Shown: positions 14,701 to 26,190, counted from the first letter of the stretch. The stretch is 64,000 bases of DNA from Mimachlamys varia (GCA_947623455.1 OX392534.1:41855426-41919425); one strand, 5' to 3'. Program-made: numbers and translations. The notes: generated by a model from the letters alone, not told the origin.

Positions 14701-15313
14701 CCAGTTTTGTTAATAAATAGTAAAACGGCGCCCCAAATTTCCATCACACCTATGTTAATTGTGTAGATAACATTGGTGAACCCCTGGATATTGAGAATGG
14801 GTTTGTACAGCACTAATAAAAAAATAATAATACCTGGTAATCAGTCTTAAAAGTTGACAAATTACTGAGATGGAAATTAAATGCAGTCAAAGCGCAGGGA
14901 CATGTATAGACTTAACTTATGATAAAATTTAGACATACAGTATTGATGAAAATATATATAGGTATTTATTATTAATTTTATCATAAGTCTATACATGTCC
15001 CTGTGATTGAAGCCCAGTATAGCTGCACATGATCAAGATCAGTAGGGCTATGTAGTTGCCATACTAGTACTGTAGGCCCTATATGACCCTGTGAAGAACT
15101 GTACAGAAGGATAGCTAGATATTTAGCATTCGACCTGTCATCAGTTTGTTAGATTATAAATTATAGATATAGGCATAGGGTACTTTTTTTGTCAGATACA
15201 CTTACACTCGATGAGGCATACAACCTCATGCATCCCATATAATGTATTCTTAAAGGTTGACATTTAGTAATTTCAGAAAATGCCCTCAAAGCTTCAGTTA
15301 AAATGCGGCTCAT
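5779..15313 (-). CDS. AMT: Aminomethyltransferase, mitochondrial (glycine cleavage T-protein), complete
   Basis: Seven exons in transcript order: 15313-15206, 13972-13592, 12815-12737, 11297-11152, 9486-9300, 6544-6428, 5993-5779 (1,233 nt, 410 aa plus stop; human AMT is 403). All phases match. Exon 1 encodes a basic, acid-poor leader ([17 protein letters not shown]...YASS) typical of a mitochondrial presequence. Then come [41 protein letters not shown] (the segment I believe carries the catalytic Asp), [48 protein letters not shown] and the C-terminal [12 protein letters not shown], all family signatures. Known role: transfers the aminomethyl carbon from H-protein-bound glycine to tetrahydrofolate in the mitochondrial matrix. 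Odd: exon 4's donor sits at the edge of a 20-copy array (9838-11215), and intron 5 holds a 20-bp satellite. Head-to-head with ING3. Confidence 0.95.
6705..8725. repeat. 20-bp satellite-like array in AMT intron 5
   Basis: Roughly 90 head-to-tail copies of a 20-bp unit (TGTCAATAGGCTACATAGTG). Recurring variants (AAAGTATG, GGGCTAC, AAACTAC, CATTGTG) fall in longer blocks that repeat as blocks. A punctuating variant, GCCTACTTGGTGGGTGATAG, recurs near 7430, 7500, 7980 and 8530. This is a higher-order structure built by segmental expansion. It lies wholly within the intron between exon 5 (9300-9486) and exon 6 (6428-6544). Confidence 0.95.
9838..11215 (-). repeat. donor-spanning tandem array from AMT exon 4 (about 20 copies)
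   Basis: On the minus strand each unit repeats the last ~65 nt of exon 4 (encoding [20 protein letters not shown] and GVE) plus the first ~6 intron nt (GTGAGT), so every copy carries a consensus donor. Two length classes alternate: ~72 bp, and ~67 bp with a 5-bp deletion in the [10 protein letters not shown] part. The exon proper ends at 11152; the copies fill the start of intron 4. The duplicated sequence is coding and highly conserved, so the source is certain. Codon frames across the array are copies of the exon, not extra exons: the 67-bp class breaks the frame. Confidence 0.95.
11480..11790. mobile_element. dispersed non-autonomous element fragment in AMT intron 3
   Basis: Ends with a CGGACAGACAGA tract, TACTATAGGGCAC and a small hairpin (CTGCAC-TTTC-GTGCAG, about 11757-11772). 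The same tract, GGGCAC and hairpin recur at 12569-12630, which marks a common element end. The class is not determined. Confidence 0.5.
12060..12640. mobile_element. dispersed element with internal 176-bp tandem duplication
   Basis: Two near-identical 176-bp copies (12211-12386 and 12387-12562), each including AATATGGCCGCC and GAATCATCAGTTCC. A CGGACAGACGGACAGACAGA tract and GATTACTATAGGGCACCC follow. It shares its end with 11480-11790. The few differences between copies point to a recent duplication. Confidence 0.6.
12816..13591. other. AMT intron 2, nothing further recognised
   Basis: A 776-nt intron between AMT exon 3 (ends upstream at 12815) and exon 2 (13592). No family-like open frame, array or inverted repeat was noticed. 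Confidence 0.6.
14080..14215 (-). mobile_element. tRNA-like SINE remnant
   Basis: Read on the minus strand it has an A-box-like GGTTGACAGAGC and a B-box-like GGTTCAATTC spaced as in a tRNA, in AMT intron 1. The remainder is diverged, and no terminal repeats were found. Confidence 0.45.
14517..14712. repeat. palindromic GGATATCC-rich block
   Basis: Several self-complementary words (GGATATCC, TTCGAATT-like, TGGATATCCA) recur in both orientations, for example AATTCGAATTTTGGATATCC and its complement-like partner near 14640-14700. Nested hairpins could form over about 200 bp. Confidence 0.7.
14886..15013. mobile_element. MITE-like inverted repeat in AMT intron 1
   Basis: Arms of about 30 bp: CAGGGACATGTATAGACTTA from 14895, matched by its complement ending at 15003. 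The left arm has a 5-nt internal duplication (ACTTAACTTA), and weaker pairing extends a few bases outward. The loop is about 45 nt and AT-rich. No coding capacity. Confidence 0.75.
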
Positions 15314-15903
15314 CTTTTCGGGAAATCTAGCAGATGACAAAAAACACTTTCGAAGGACATACAGTATTATACAATTAGTTGCGTATTATATCAGAATCTA
15401 TAGTTTTGAAATATACATTCAAATTTTGATAAAAATCCATTAATAAATCAATTTTATAAACTAAAAAGAAAATAGATATCGCTGTAATTCAGGATAAATA
15501 TGTATAAATAATCCTAGCTCTACTCATTTCTATGATCATTTTTCAGTTTTACAACAGACATTTTGATTGGATATTTGATCTTGGCTTTTAGTTTTGTCTT
15601 TTGTAAACTTCTGCATTAAACATTTGCTTTTTGTCTATATTTCAACCATAACCATAATAATATTGTATCAAAAAATTAATAATTGGAAGCGTTATTTATG
15701 TTTTCGAACAAAACAAAGTTATCAAATAGTAAAATCGCTTATCCAATGAAATATACCCTTGCATTTGCTTAATTTACCCGGTGAAATTATTCGGAACTTT
15801 TCTAGACTTTCCTAATAAAAATGAGAAAGTGCCAGACGCCTTCCGATGAAACGACGTGAAACAGAAAGTTGAAAAGGATTACAGTTAGCACAAAAACGCC
15901 AAA
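15314..15903. promoter_or_regulatory. bidirectional AMT/ING3 promoter region
   Basis: The start codons of AMT (minus, 15313) and ING3 (plus, 15904) face away from each other 590 bp apart, so both 5' UTRs and promoters must share this stretch. A CCAAT pentamer lies on the plus strand at 15743-15747, and CCAAT complements occur nearer AMT. There is no obvious TATA box at a fixed distance. The bidirectional role is inferred from layout. Confidence 0.6.
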
Positions 15904-18900
15904 ATGTTGTATTTAGAAGATTATTTAGAAAGTATGTCCATATTGATATAATTAAATGTATTATGCTTTATTTATAATTAACAACTTTCATGGTCGTGAC
16001 CCTGTCTATACTTAAAAATCGAAATGTTTGAGTATGCTTACTTCAACATACAACATAAAATGCACTGTCACAGTTCCATATTGTTGTTTTACTGATGTGG
16101 TAAAGAGTTAGGTTATCAAAAATATAAAATCATGGGAATAATTCCAAACTGAACTGCCAAAGGCTAGGCACATTTAGATTATTTTTACAACGTAATTCAG
16201 ACGGAAAAAAGTAATAATTAGATATTTGTCCATATGGACAGTTATCAGGTTATAGGGCAAGTCTACTGTAATATACAACATGCATTTTATATGTATTGTA
16301 ATTTTGTCAAAATCTCATCTGTATTGTTATCTATATTCAATGGCAACTATCATCAAGGGTAGATTTTGTAAAAAAAACGTAGAAATTACTAGAAAAGATG
16401 AAACTCAAGTTTTGCCTGCATTAATTAGTATATATTTGGAATGTAGCAGATCTGGACTGGGTCAATCGTTGGCGACTAGGTAGCTCAATTGGTTGAGCAT
16501 CCGTCTAGAGTTCGGAAGGTCCCGGGTTCGAATCCCGGTCTGGCCGTGCATTTTTCTTCTCCTGCTACATTTGGTGCCTGTGACCAAACCTTGTTTCAAG
16601 TTCTGGGTGCATACTTAGCAAGGGGATACCCGAACCTGGGTTGTAAATCGTGATGTCTTTGGGTCGAAGACTTTGTTAAAGGGGACAGGAATGTAGCGGA
16701 TCTGGACCAGGTCGATCGTCGGAGATCAGATAGCTCAGTTGGTTGAGCGTCCGTCTAAAGGTCGGAAGGTCGCGGGTTCGAAACCCTGGTCAGTCTGTGC
16801 ATTTGTCCTCTCCTATTACAGTAATATACCAGTACAACCTTGACTATTACTACACTCATGTACACTGTATAAGATGTGCTTTGATTAGGTTGCCTTACAA
16901 GCATCAGCTGTAGGGGATTTTCCTTTGGCTCAGCAATAAAGAATTAGATTGGAGAACCGATTGCAAGGGTAGTCAATTGCAATATGCCATATACCAGCCA
17001 TACATTGTTAACATAATTATGAAATATTATTTGCTCAGAAAAACTTATCTATATGTTTGAGTGATCCAACAGTTAACATTCTTTTGGAGGTGATTGTGAT
17101 AAGATACAATATGTTTATGAAGCTTCACATATATATATTGATACTTATTATACTAAGCACAGGTACAATTACGACAGGAAATTCACATTTTAACATTCGG
17201 ATCAACAACACTAAGTGTATATGATACATTGTGTTTAATATATTATAAGGAACACGGAAACACAAATGATGAAGGAAGACAATTTTTTGACTCGTGCCCT
17301 AGCCAGAAATACCTGCGGCTGTTACCATTGCGCCAACTGGACATCCCCAAAAAAGGATGTTTTGAAGTCGCAGTGATAGATGGTCCGGTATTCTGACATG
17401 ATCATAGTGGAAATCGTCTAAATTGTATACCATTATAAATGTATGAATAAAGGACATTTATTGTATTTTCTTCTTTCAGTGATAGAAAACCTCCCTATGG
17501 AAATGAGGGAAAAATTAACAGAAATGAGAGAAATGGATCTACAAGTTCAAAGTAAGATATGAACATATGTAATGCCCAAAATTAGAATCTAACTTTGAAT
17601 AATGTCTCATTGAAAGAAGCAAAACATCTAAGTTTGTTGAGGTATAAGGAATACCAGTGGCAACAATAATCCTATAATTAACCTGTTGTTTATTCTACAG
17701 AGAAATATTGATATATTCAAAACAGAGTCATTCAAAGATAAACTTTTCCTTTTATAAAAAATATGGAAAGATTAATGCAACTTAAACCAAAGCAAATCTG
17801 TTAACATTTCCAAATCCTACTCAATCCTCAATGTATTTCTGCACACAATATAAAAGGATCTGTATAAATCATACGTATTACAAGAGTTTTATTAAATCAT
17901 TTGAAAAAGTACAGTCTATTTCTCTGCCTATTCTGTCTGATTTGTCATATTAATGAAATATTCTTCTTTTCATTCAAGAAAGAAAAGCATTTTTGTTACC
18001 ATACAATATTTCCACATTTTGATGATTATTGCTTATAAATGCAAATATGTTTGATGTATTTGTAGATGCCCTGGATTCTTTAGATGAACGAGTAAAAACC
18101 TTTTTTAAGAAATGTATTCAAACAAATGTTAAATCTGAATCAAAGGAAGAAGAGTTTGAGAAAATTAAACAGGTAAGTTGATATCTCCAATACAATTAAG
18201 ATAAATAGAAATAATGTACATGACAGTATAACAATCTGAGGTCATGGTTTCAATCTCGATCAAGCCTCACTGATTTTTTTCTTTTCAATTTGAATGAATT
18301 TTTTTTGTATTTTGTGTTTCATCTCTATTTTTGCTTCATAAAAGTTTATAATTTTATAGATTACTTTTTGGAAATGATTTTATATCAAAGCTTTGGTCAT
18401 GAAAGAAAAAAATAATTGCCACAGCTGGTACAAGGATTACAGAAAATTATGATTAAAATCAGTATATTTATCATATTGTATTCTAATATGAACACAGTGT
18501 ATAATAGAATAATATTTCAGAGATGATATCTGGTTTTTACTGTTATTTAATATTTTGTTATAGGATTATTACAAATCTCTAGAAGATGCAGATGAAAAAG
18601 TACAGTTAGCCAATCACATTCATGATTTGGTATGTATATATTTTAATTGTGTGATTTTGTTCTAGTATGCACAGTGAAACAGTACTTGTCAACCTTTTAA
18701 AATCTGTATTCCCTGCATGAGATAACAAAGATATGTCTTAGAATATTTACATTTATCCTTAATAGTTGAAGAAAACGGGGAGGGTAAGATGCCAAAGTTT
18801 CAGTTATCTTATGTTGCTATTGTTGAATTTAATAAAAAGTAGGATCATGATATAATAAATAAACTCTACTGATAAACTGATTGATGACAAATCAGGAGTC

Positions 18901-21900
18901 ATGCTATTGTATCAAAGTTGTATTGACAGTTCATTGAGATTGCACTTTAAAGTAGCCGTTTAGAGGTCTGACCATTTGTGACCTCAATTTCATATGAGCC
19001 TAGTTTGTACAAAAATGCAAAACCATGACAAACATGTAAAAATAAATTTAGGATAATTACTTATTAGTCCTGCATTTGTTAATTAAACTTATTTGAATAT
19101 TTAAAGGTTTAAATGATTCAAGCAGTAATATTGATGTTTTATCTCAACAGGTTGACAGACACTTGCGTAAATTAGATCAAGAATTATCAAAGTTTAAGAT
19201 GGAACTAGAAGCTGATAACATGGGTATAACTGAAGTCTTAGAGAAACGTAAGTACAACATGATTATGTATAAACTTTTCATTGAACTCTCTGAAAAAGTT
19301 TGATATCTTCATTTATTTGTGACATTGATAAATATCAAATGTCTCCTTCCAAAGTGTACATAAGATATTGTTACAAGCCCTAACTGGTTTAAACCAGATT
19401 CACAAGTATACATGACTGTAAACACCATCTTATAAACTCAACATGATTTCAATGTGATGGGAGTTTGTTTCCATTTGTCCTTCTGTCTTTATATTACTCA
19501 AACACTGATATTTAACCTTCCAATCCTCCATGGTAAAGATTTACTGTACTATCAGTGTTCTCATGTTTAGACCAGTCTCTTACAGATCTGCCATTATTAT
19601 ATTTATATCTTTCAGGATCTTTAGAACTAGACAAACAGCCATCTATTAACAGTCACAGAGCAGAAAGTAAGTAATCCAATATGATGGTAACTTTTTACGT
19701 GCCATTATTGATGTATAAACTGACAATGGGTGACTAAATGCATGTCAATATTTTTTCTTAAAAGGAAAACTTCTAAACCTACATAAATGTCTCATAATTA
19801 TAACAACCCAATGAAAGGACATAGACATGGGACTATTACTAATTAATAGTTACCTATAACCTGAAGATTTCTGAAAATACAGTTTCCAAAACTGTACATC
19901 TGATTTGAATATGAATTTTCAGATGTTTCATGTATTTCACATTGTTTTTGCTATATTTGTAAACAGAGAGACGACTCCCCCCATCCCAGGCTACTGTAAC
20001 AAATCATACAGAGAAGAGAATCACTACAGAAAAAGTGCTTTCCTCTCTGGCACATGAAGCTGCAAGGGAGACAATCGGGGCACGAAGGCAGTCCAACTCG
20101 GGGTCTAACTCACCTGCCATGCCAATGTTCAACTCAACACCAGCACCTTCACTTACCTACAGTCTCGGTAAATATTTTTATTCCACTCTTGTTTCATCCT
20201 GAGGCTGATTGGGATTATCGTCATATGATTGCATTTTGATAGTATAAAAATCAAGGCCCTGACTTACCCCAGGTGGCTTAAGGGTTGGGGCCAAATGGTG
20301 TTAACTTGGGAAAGAATTAAATGTTTTCCTTCTGATCCAGATATACTGGAAACCAATACTCTTAAAAGATCAAAGATCTTTAGAGTTTCTTTATGGAAAT
20401 AGTTAATTTCTTCTTACTCATGTAATCCATATTCTTAGCATTCTTACTTTTATACCAATCCTATTCCAATGTAGCCACCCTGGCATTTAATTTTTCATGT
20501 TTATTCATCTGATCCTCAAGAACAGTGTCAGTCATTGACTCATAGTACATTAATTTCTTGTGAGTGTTAAATGAATAAGCTTTCTGTTCATAAGATAATA
20601 TCATAAATGGTAAATTCATGTTTCTTATTATTCCTGAAAGTAGATGTAACATAGAGTTGTTGATGTCCTTCACAGGTCACATGGGTGCTGGAAGTAACGC
20701 GGCCATAGCAGCAGCAGCATCTCAGGCTATAGCGGCAACACAGCATGTGGTAGGTGGCACAATACACAGCCATTTATAAAAAACGTCTTTCTGTTTATAA
20801 ATATAGGCTATAGCAGCAACACAGCATGTGGTAGGTGGCATAATAAACAGCCATTTATAACAAGGGAAGAAGAGAATTGTAGAAAAAGAGATACATTTAT
20901 TCTGAAAGTATCAAATTGATTCTGTTCCTTTTAAAATAAAAAAAAATGTGGAAGCCTTTTGCTTTTAGTGCACAAATGATTCAAGGGAGATGATCATGTT
21001 TTAAACACTTCTGTGGTGGGCTCAATATGTTTGTGCCTATTTGAGTTTTTCAAGCTATTGAGAAATCTCGCCATTAACCTAGTTTGAAATGGAATAGCCC
21101 TTATGTTAATCAAAAAGGAGTGAAGAAATAGTTCTATACATGTACCTAGAAAGTAAATTTTATATCTGTCTAAATACTTGGAATATGTCCTCACAAAAAT
21201 TCTTTCTGTTGTCAAAACATCAAACTAGTAAGCTATCAAATAACTACTAGTATTCATAATTTTCTATCCAATTTTACAGATGCAGCAAGGCAGAAGAACT
21301 CCTAGTATGAAAGCGAGCTACGTAGCGATGTCAAGAACTGCTGACCTTGCCAAAGAACTCTCCATTCCAAAAGAAACAGGTTACAACTCGCAACCTTCAA
21401 CACCTACTTCTAGTCAAGAACCTGCTCCCAAAGTACCTCGACAAAAAAAGTAAGGTCAAAGTGCAGTCTGCTGTCCATGTCACCTTTCATTGTAAAATTA
21501 TTTTTGTGATTATTTCATGAAAGACTCAAAAAAATGTTTTAAAGAAAGACATTTTGGTTCGTACTTCCAAACTGATACCAGAAGTAAATTAAAAACTTTT
21601 AGTACATACTTGTTTACAGTAGTATAAAACGAGTGTGTGAAAAAAAGTGAAGAAAGCAATGGAGACCGAGTGGGGAAGAGATTAGACTGTTAGTGAAATG
21701 GGGTTCTCAAATCATCAAGAAATGCCAAAAACGGGAAGGGGTTCTAGTATCCCCAGTGAAGTTACAGGAACTAGTTGCTGAGTGCTGTTGAGGGTATAAT
21801 ATTTTAGTACTCTCAGAAACCATAACTGAATCCAATTATACACCTTGCAATGCATATATTTGTTTTATATATTACATTTGATATATCTATTATTTTTCAG

Positions 21901-22944
21901 ACAAACTGCCAAAGCAGCTCAGTTACAGCAGCCACAGCAACAACAACAGACAGCTCCTGCTCAGCAGCCGAGCATACCGACCCCCAGCCCCCAGCAAGCG
22001 ATCCCTCCTATACCCCCACCCTCACGCCCCCAGCCCAGCCAGCCAGTAGTTCGGGATGCTGTGCCCGCGGCTGAGGAGGTCAGTACAGAGCTTCAGATTG
22101 TTGATGAGCACGGAACACCCATCGACTGGCAGAACGACCCGAATGAGCCCCGCTATTGTCTATGTAACCAGGTGTCCTATGGAGATATGGTCGGCTGTGA
22201 TAATGATGATGTAAGTTTTGTATTATTACTAGTCATTAGTATCTGAAATATTCAACCAAAGGTGTATAGATTTAATGAGTTAATTTCTGAAAATGTAATC
22301 ATTGAAAACTTTCCAGTTAGATCAATTTTGAGAAGTGCAATTACATACTGGTAATTTTAAAATCTTGTCTTTTACTATAAAATGTACTGCCTTTCATGTT
22401 TTGCTATAAAGTCATCAAATTAGAATAATTCAAGTGCTCCCAATTTTAAGAAAAATGTTGTGTCTAATGCCATGCCATGTTTACAGTTGACTTGTGCTCA
22501 TAACAAAGTATCAACCAGGTCAGAACACTACCTGTGTCTCATATCAAGTCCTTCCCATTTATAACGATCTGCTGAATCATATCGAGATAAGCATATACTA
22601 TTGATTCATCTTTAGCATGAACTTTTGAAGTCACATTGGAACTTAAATACCGAATCAAAGTTGGGTAGGTCGAAATTATTCTAGTGAATGAAGGAATGAA
22701 TAAGTTAATCCAGGATGCCACATCCAGAATCCCTGTTGAATGGTATAATCCAGGATGTTGTTTTCTTAGGTTTATAAAACTAAACATTGACCTAAAGAAA
22801 TGTCTATAACTGTTTGACTTGTTTTGTTTGCAGTGTCCTATAGAATGGTTCCACTACGGATGTGTAGGACTGACACAGGCTCCAAAGGGCAAGTGGTACT
22901 GCCCACAGTGTACAGCGGCCATGAGGCGAAGAGGACGCAGATGA
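15904..22944 (+). CDS. ING3: Inhibitor of growth protein 3, complete
   Basis: Eleven exons: 15904-15931, 17480-17551, 18066-18172, 18564-18629, 19151-19247, 19616-19666, 19967-20167, 20676-20749, 21280-21449, 21901-22210, 22834-22944 (1,287 nt, 428 aa plus stop; human ING3 is 418). All phases agree. The N-terminus [18 protein letters not shown] with [30 protein letters not shown] and [12 protein letters not shown] is the ING helical dimerisation domain. A Ser/Thr-, Ala- and Gln/Pro-rich linker follows. Residues ~372-417 are a C4HC3 PHD finger ([40 protein letters not shown]), then a basic tail. Known role: nuclear subunit of the TIP60/NuA4 histone acetyltransferase complex that reads H3K4me3. 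The 28-nt first exon is assigned from ATG context and family match. Odd: exon 8's tail and donor are duplicated (20725-20860). Confidence 0.96.
16442..16820 (+). mobile_element. TRIM-like miniature LTR element whose LTRs contain a tRNA-like sequence
   Basis: Two direct repeats, 16442-16569 (128 bp) and 16692-16820 (129 bp), each start TGTAGC and end in GCTACA or ATTACA, so they have TG...CA ends with short inversion. Directly after the first is TTTGGTGCCTGTGACC, which resembles a primer-binding site: its complement ends CAGGCACCA. Directly before the second is TTAAAGGGGACAGGAA, which resembles a polypurine tract. The internal part is only ~122 bp with no ORF. By eye the repeats differ at about a fifth of positions. 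No clear target-site duplication was found. The alternative is a tandem pair of tRNA-SINEs. It lies in ING3 intron 1. Confidence 0.6.
16474..16546 (+). other. tRNA-like cloverleaf inside the left repeat (not a functional tRNA gene call)
   Basis: The D-arm GCTC/GAGC, an anticodon arm with a 7-nt loop (CTAGAGT, U33 present), a five-base variable region and a perfect T-arm (CCGGG TTCGAAT CCCGG) can all be drawn. The acceptor stem pairs at 6 of 7 positions, counting G-U. The A box (TAGCTCAATTGG) and B box (GGTTCGAATCC) match Pol III internal promoters. The apparent anticodon AGA would mean Ser, but there is no long variable arm, so a true tRNA-Ser is unlikely. A diverged copy lies at about 16725-16797. 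Confidence 0.6.
20725..20860 (+). repeat. donor-spanning duplication of the ING3 exon 8 end (2 copies)
   Basis: The last ~25 nt of exon 8 (encoding AIAATQHV), the donor GTAGGTGG and ~30 intron nt recur 81 bp later at 20806-20860. The second copy is preceded by AG (ATATAG), so 20807-20830 has acceptor and donor dinucleotides and a 24-nt, phase-0 reading frame. It could act as an in-frame microexon, though the intron before it would be only ~57 nt. Confidence 0.85.
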
Positions 22945-24565
22945 TAACATGTTACTTTAGACTCAACGCTTACATAACTTAAAGGCACTCACCCCCGAAG
23001 ACATGAACTATTCAAATACTAATGTTGAGATACTTCCTTATGGAATGTCAGGGATGAATACAGATGTTGTCAACTTTGTTAAAATCCTGGTGATAAAAGC
23101 TTGCCATAAATGTGGTGTGTTAGATCAGAACTCTTTTCATAAATACCCGCGGTTCAAGTACTTATTCTTCTCTCATTTAAATCTCAGTGCTAAGAAATTG
23201 ATTTTTGAAACCAGTAGTGTTTAACTCAAATTCCTGTAGCAAAATAACAGTGTTCATGGTAAAAAATAGACCAAGTTCTAATTATTATAATTAGTGTGTT
23301 GTTATGCTACAATGCTCCCATCAATATTCACAAATACTGTACAAGGGTGTTGTTTATGTGTATGCTGTGGAAATTGATACTTTATACGTTTATATCTGTG
23401 ATGTAAGGTAATTGAAATTTAATTCACAATTTTTGAAGTTTAAGAATTCTCTATTGATGTTGAAAAATATTGTGGAAGTATAATTGGAGCATTTTCCAAA
23501 TATAACATACTGTATAAAAAAATACATTTTCGTGCTGTGGTTAGTTTACATTTACTGATAGGAAATCAGAGGATGGTAGGCATAGCAACATATTGGAAAA
23601 TAGCACTACAGTAGTGTTGCCAACGTAATGATCATATCTAAAGAGACAAAGACAGAATGTTTCCACATTAAAATGTTCTACTATTAAAATACTGGATGGA
23701 TTTTGATATTTTGTGTGTATGTGTGTGTGTGTATTTGGTTTATTTATAAACGCAACACTATTGTGTTCATATACAAAACAATGTGTAGATGTTATTTGTT
23801 GAAGTTGAGAAAACTTTATATCTTTTACTTGTTTAAGTGGAGTAAAAGTAACACCTAGCTCAGATTTGGACCTATATTATTCAGGCTGTAGGTTTGTAAT
23901 ACCTGTTTCCTTCATTAATATTAATGTTTCTTGTTTCAAAGGTAATTTTTTTGCCAATACATTTTGCTCCAACATTATCAGAAATTATAATTCTAGTGGT
24001 TATGTAGCAGTGAACTAATGTGGTATTGTTAAAAAAAGCATGATCAAAACAGTTAGACCTACTTTCAACAAACTTGGATACATCATACCAGGTAGTGCAG
24101 TCGAGGCATTTCCTTATGTATACTCATAGTATAAACCTGTTACTTAGGTGTTGGGAGTCAAATATGCCTCCCGAATTGAACTGATCAAATACGTCCCCAA
24201 CTATTTCAAGCTTGCAAAAATCAGCTTTTCTACCCTAGTTTGTCTAAATTTACGTGGTTACCAACAATATTGTGATAAAAAGATTAAACACAGAATCTCT
24301 TGACATGCAATACAATATTAAATTAATGTAGTTAAAACAGAAATCACTTTTAATCCTTTTGTGGTAATTGTTGTCTTTCCTTTCTGTATACATACCAAAG
24401 AAATTCTGACAAGGCTTTGTGTAAGAACTTAATCACTACTACCGGTATGCTATTGGCTTTGGTGTGCCAATCACTATTGTACACTTTCTTTTTCCTTGAG
24501 AGGCAAAACCACCTGTTTATCAAGTTTTGTTATGCTGTCTTCTTTTCAAAATTGATCTTATGCAG

Positions 24566-24755
24566 TGCAGTCAAACCTCATTATCTCAAACTTGTATAAC
24601 TCAAAGACCCTATTTTATTTGAAGTATTTCGTTGGTACCGGTCAAACTTCACACTTAACATTCGATCTCATGATCATTTAATACTCAGATAATTTGACAT
24701 TATTTCCCATGGTCATGCCAACTTCCGGTTAAGGAGGTCTGGCTGTATCAAACTT
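24566..24755. mobile_element. pogo/mariner-type MITE fragment
   Basis: CAGTCAAACCTCATTATCTC followed by AACTCAAAGACC, a GTTGGTACCGGTCAAACTTC-like inner part and an AGATAATTTGACATTATTTC end. This pattern of alternating ATAACTCGAAG-like words is typical of small pogo/Tc1-related MITEs in invertebrates. A relative lies at 57893-58146. Confidence 0.45.
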
Positions 24756-25284
24756 TGAAAATGGTCAAAATTTATGAAACGATATGGAAGACAAGGTACT
24801 TTTTGTGTAATGCAAAAGAATGTAAAAAATGTTTCCCCATAAAAAGTAAAATCTAGTTTACCAGAGAAAGCGACATTAAATAATTAGAATCATGGTTATT
24901 GTATGCTGAGTGTTAGTTGCATATTGTTTCATGTTTTCTCCACAAATATCAGTTGGAAATCATATACAGTACCACTACAAGCTTACCAGGTATATTACTC
25001 AAATGTTTTTCCAACCAAACAAATAATAATAATCAAAATGGTAAAAATATTAAAACCTGAATCAGTTGTTGATTACCTGAGTGTTACTGGTTTTGTTTTC
25101 TTCAACCTTGGGTCACCATTACAGAAGTTTCATGCTAACTAGGAAAGGGGTTTGCGTTAGGTTGGATATTACCTTCTGCTCAGGTGTTAAATAATGAAAG
25201 TAAGATTAATAGTGAGAACCTTACCTAAGGACCAGTGAGCTTGTGGCATGTGTAACAAAATGGCCCCAAAATTAGTTATATAAC

Positions 25285-25371
25285 CCATTCACCCCTGAAG
25301 AGTCATTTAAACTCTTCCAATTAAATGATGGAATAGTTCATTATGAAATTTCAGGGATAAATGAGTTAATG
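25285..25371. mobile_element. short hairpin MITE family, copy 1
   Basis: Begins CCCATTCACCCCTGAAGA and ends GAAATTTCAGGGATAAATGA, with imperfect inverted arms around an AAACTCTTCCAATT core. Relatives are at 32235-32316, 32419-32507 and 61806-61905. Confidence 0.6.
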
Positions 25372-25859
25372 ATGAAGAATAGAGCTGTCTTTTGTCATGT
25401 GAAATTGTGGTTATCAACAGATGGATTGATTTAGATTAATTTGACCTTGACCACACTGTATAACATGAATATAAATATTTGTGGCTTTAGTGGTTGCTAC
25501 TGAATACAACACAGAATTATATACTTGTCTACTATTTACAACAGAAATGTTCTAAAAGGCCTCATACCATAACGGTATGAACCCGAAAACATTTGGGTGT
25601 TCAACAATATTTGAAAGAAAGAAGTTTCTGCCCATTGGGCCTCTTGTTTTCAAAAAATTATTCCATGGATACTGCATGTAAATTAATAGATTTAAAATGC
25701 AGGTGTAGAGGCTTCATGCAAAATTTGAGCTGCAACCTCTACCACTTCATAGACATTGCATTGTTGAGTACAGCAACAGGCAAAATTACTACCTTGGGAT
25801 CAAACAGATGTGGCAGATTTTAATCTACCCATTCATAGGATTTGGGTTAATTACCTTCC

Positions 25860-26190
25860 AGCTAAAGGAAATTTCCCTTTCGTTCATCAGTAGTAGAGTG
25901 TCCGACAAGGTTTGATACCTGATAGAAGCACACTATTCTTTTTTCCTGTTACAAATGATGTCAAAGGCCCTCCCTGTTCCCTGTGATGACAGTGGAGTTA
26001 GAACCTGGGCTGTGGTGTTCGGAGGGGGGGGGGGGGACATTTTTGTACATTGTACATAGCATTTAGGTTGTATTCTAGCTTTGAGCAAGAGGGAAATAAT
26101 TTCCTTTTAGCTCAATGGTAGAGCGTCCAACTTGTAGGATTCTGGAGGTGGAGGGTTTGAGTGTAAGCACTCTTCTTCTCTTTCCTGTCA
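25860..26190 (+). mobile_element. tRNA-derived SINE remnants
   Basis: TTTAGCTCAATGGTAGAGCG at about 26104-26126 is a good A box, with a degenerate B box (GAGGGTTTGAGTG) downstream. An older relative with TCAGTAGTAGAGTGTCCG precedes it near 25885. The words CCCTGTGATGACAGTGGAG near 25978 and GGAGTTAGAAC recur near 28800, so these pieces belong to one family. Confidence 0.5.

Noticed and set aside
16474..16546. Functional tRNA gene (anticodon AGA)
   Set aside because: A Ser tRNA would need a long variable arm. The acceptor stem is imperfect, and the sequence sits in a repeated element with a diverged second copy.
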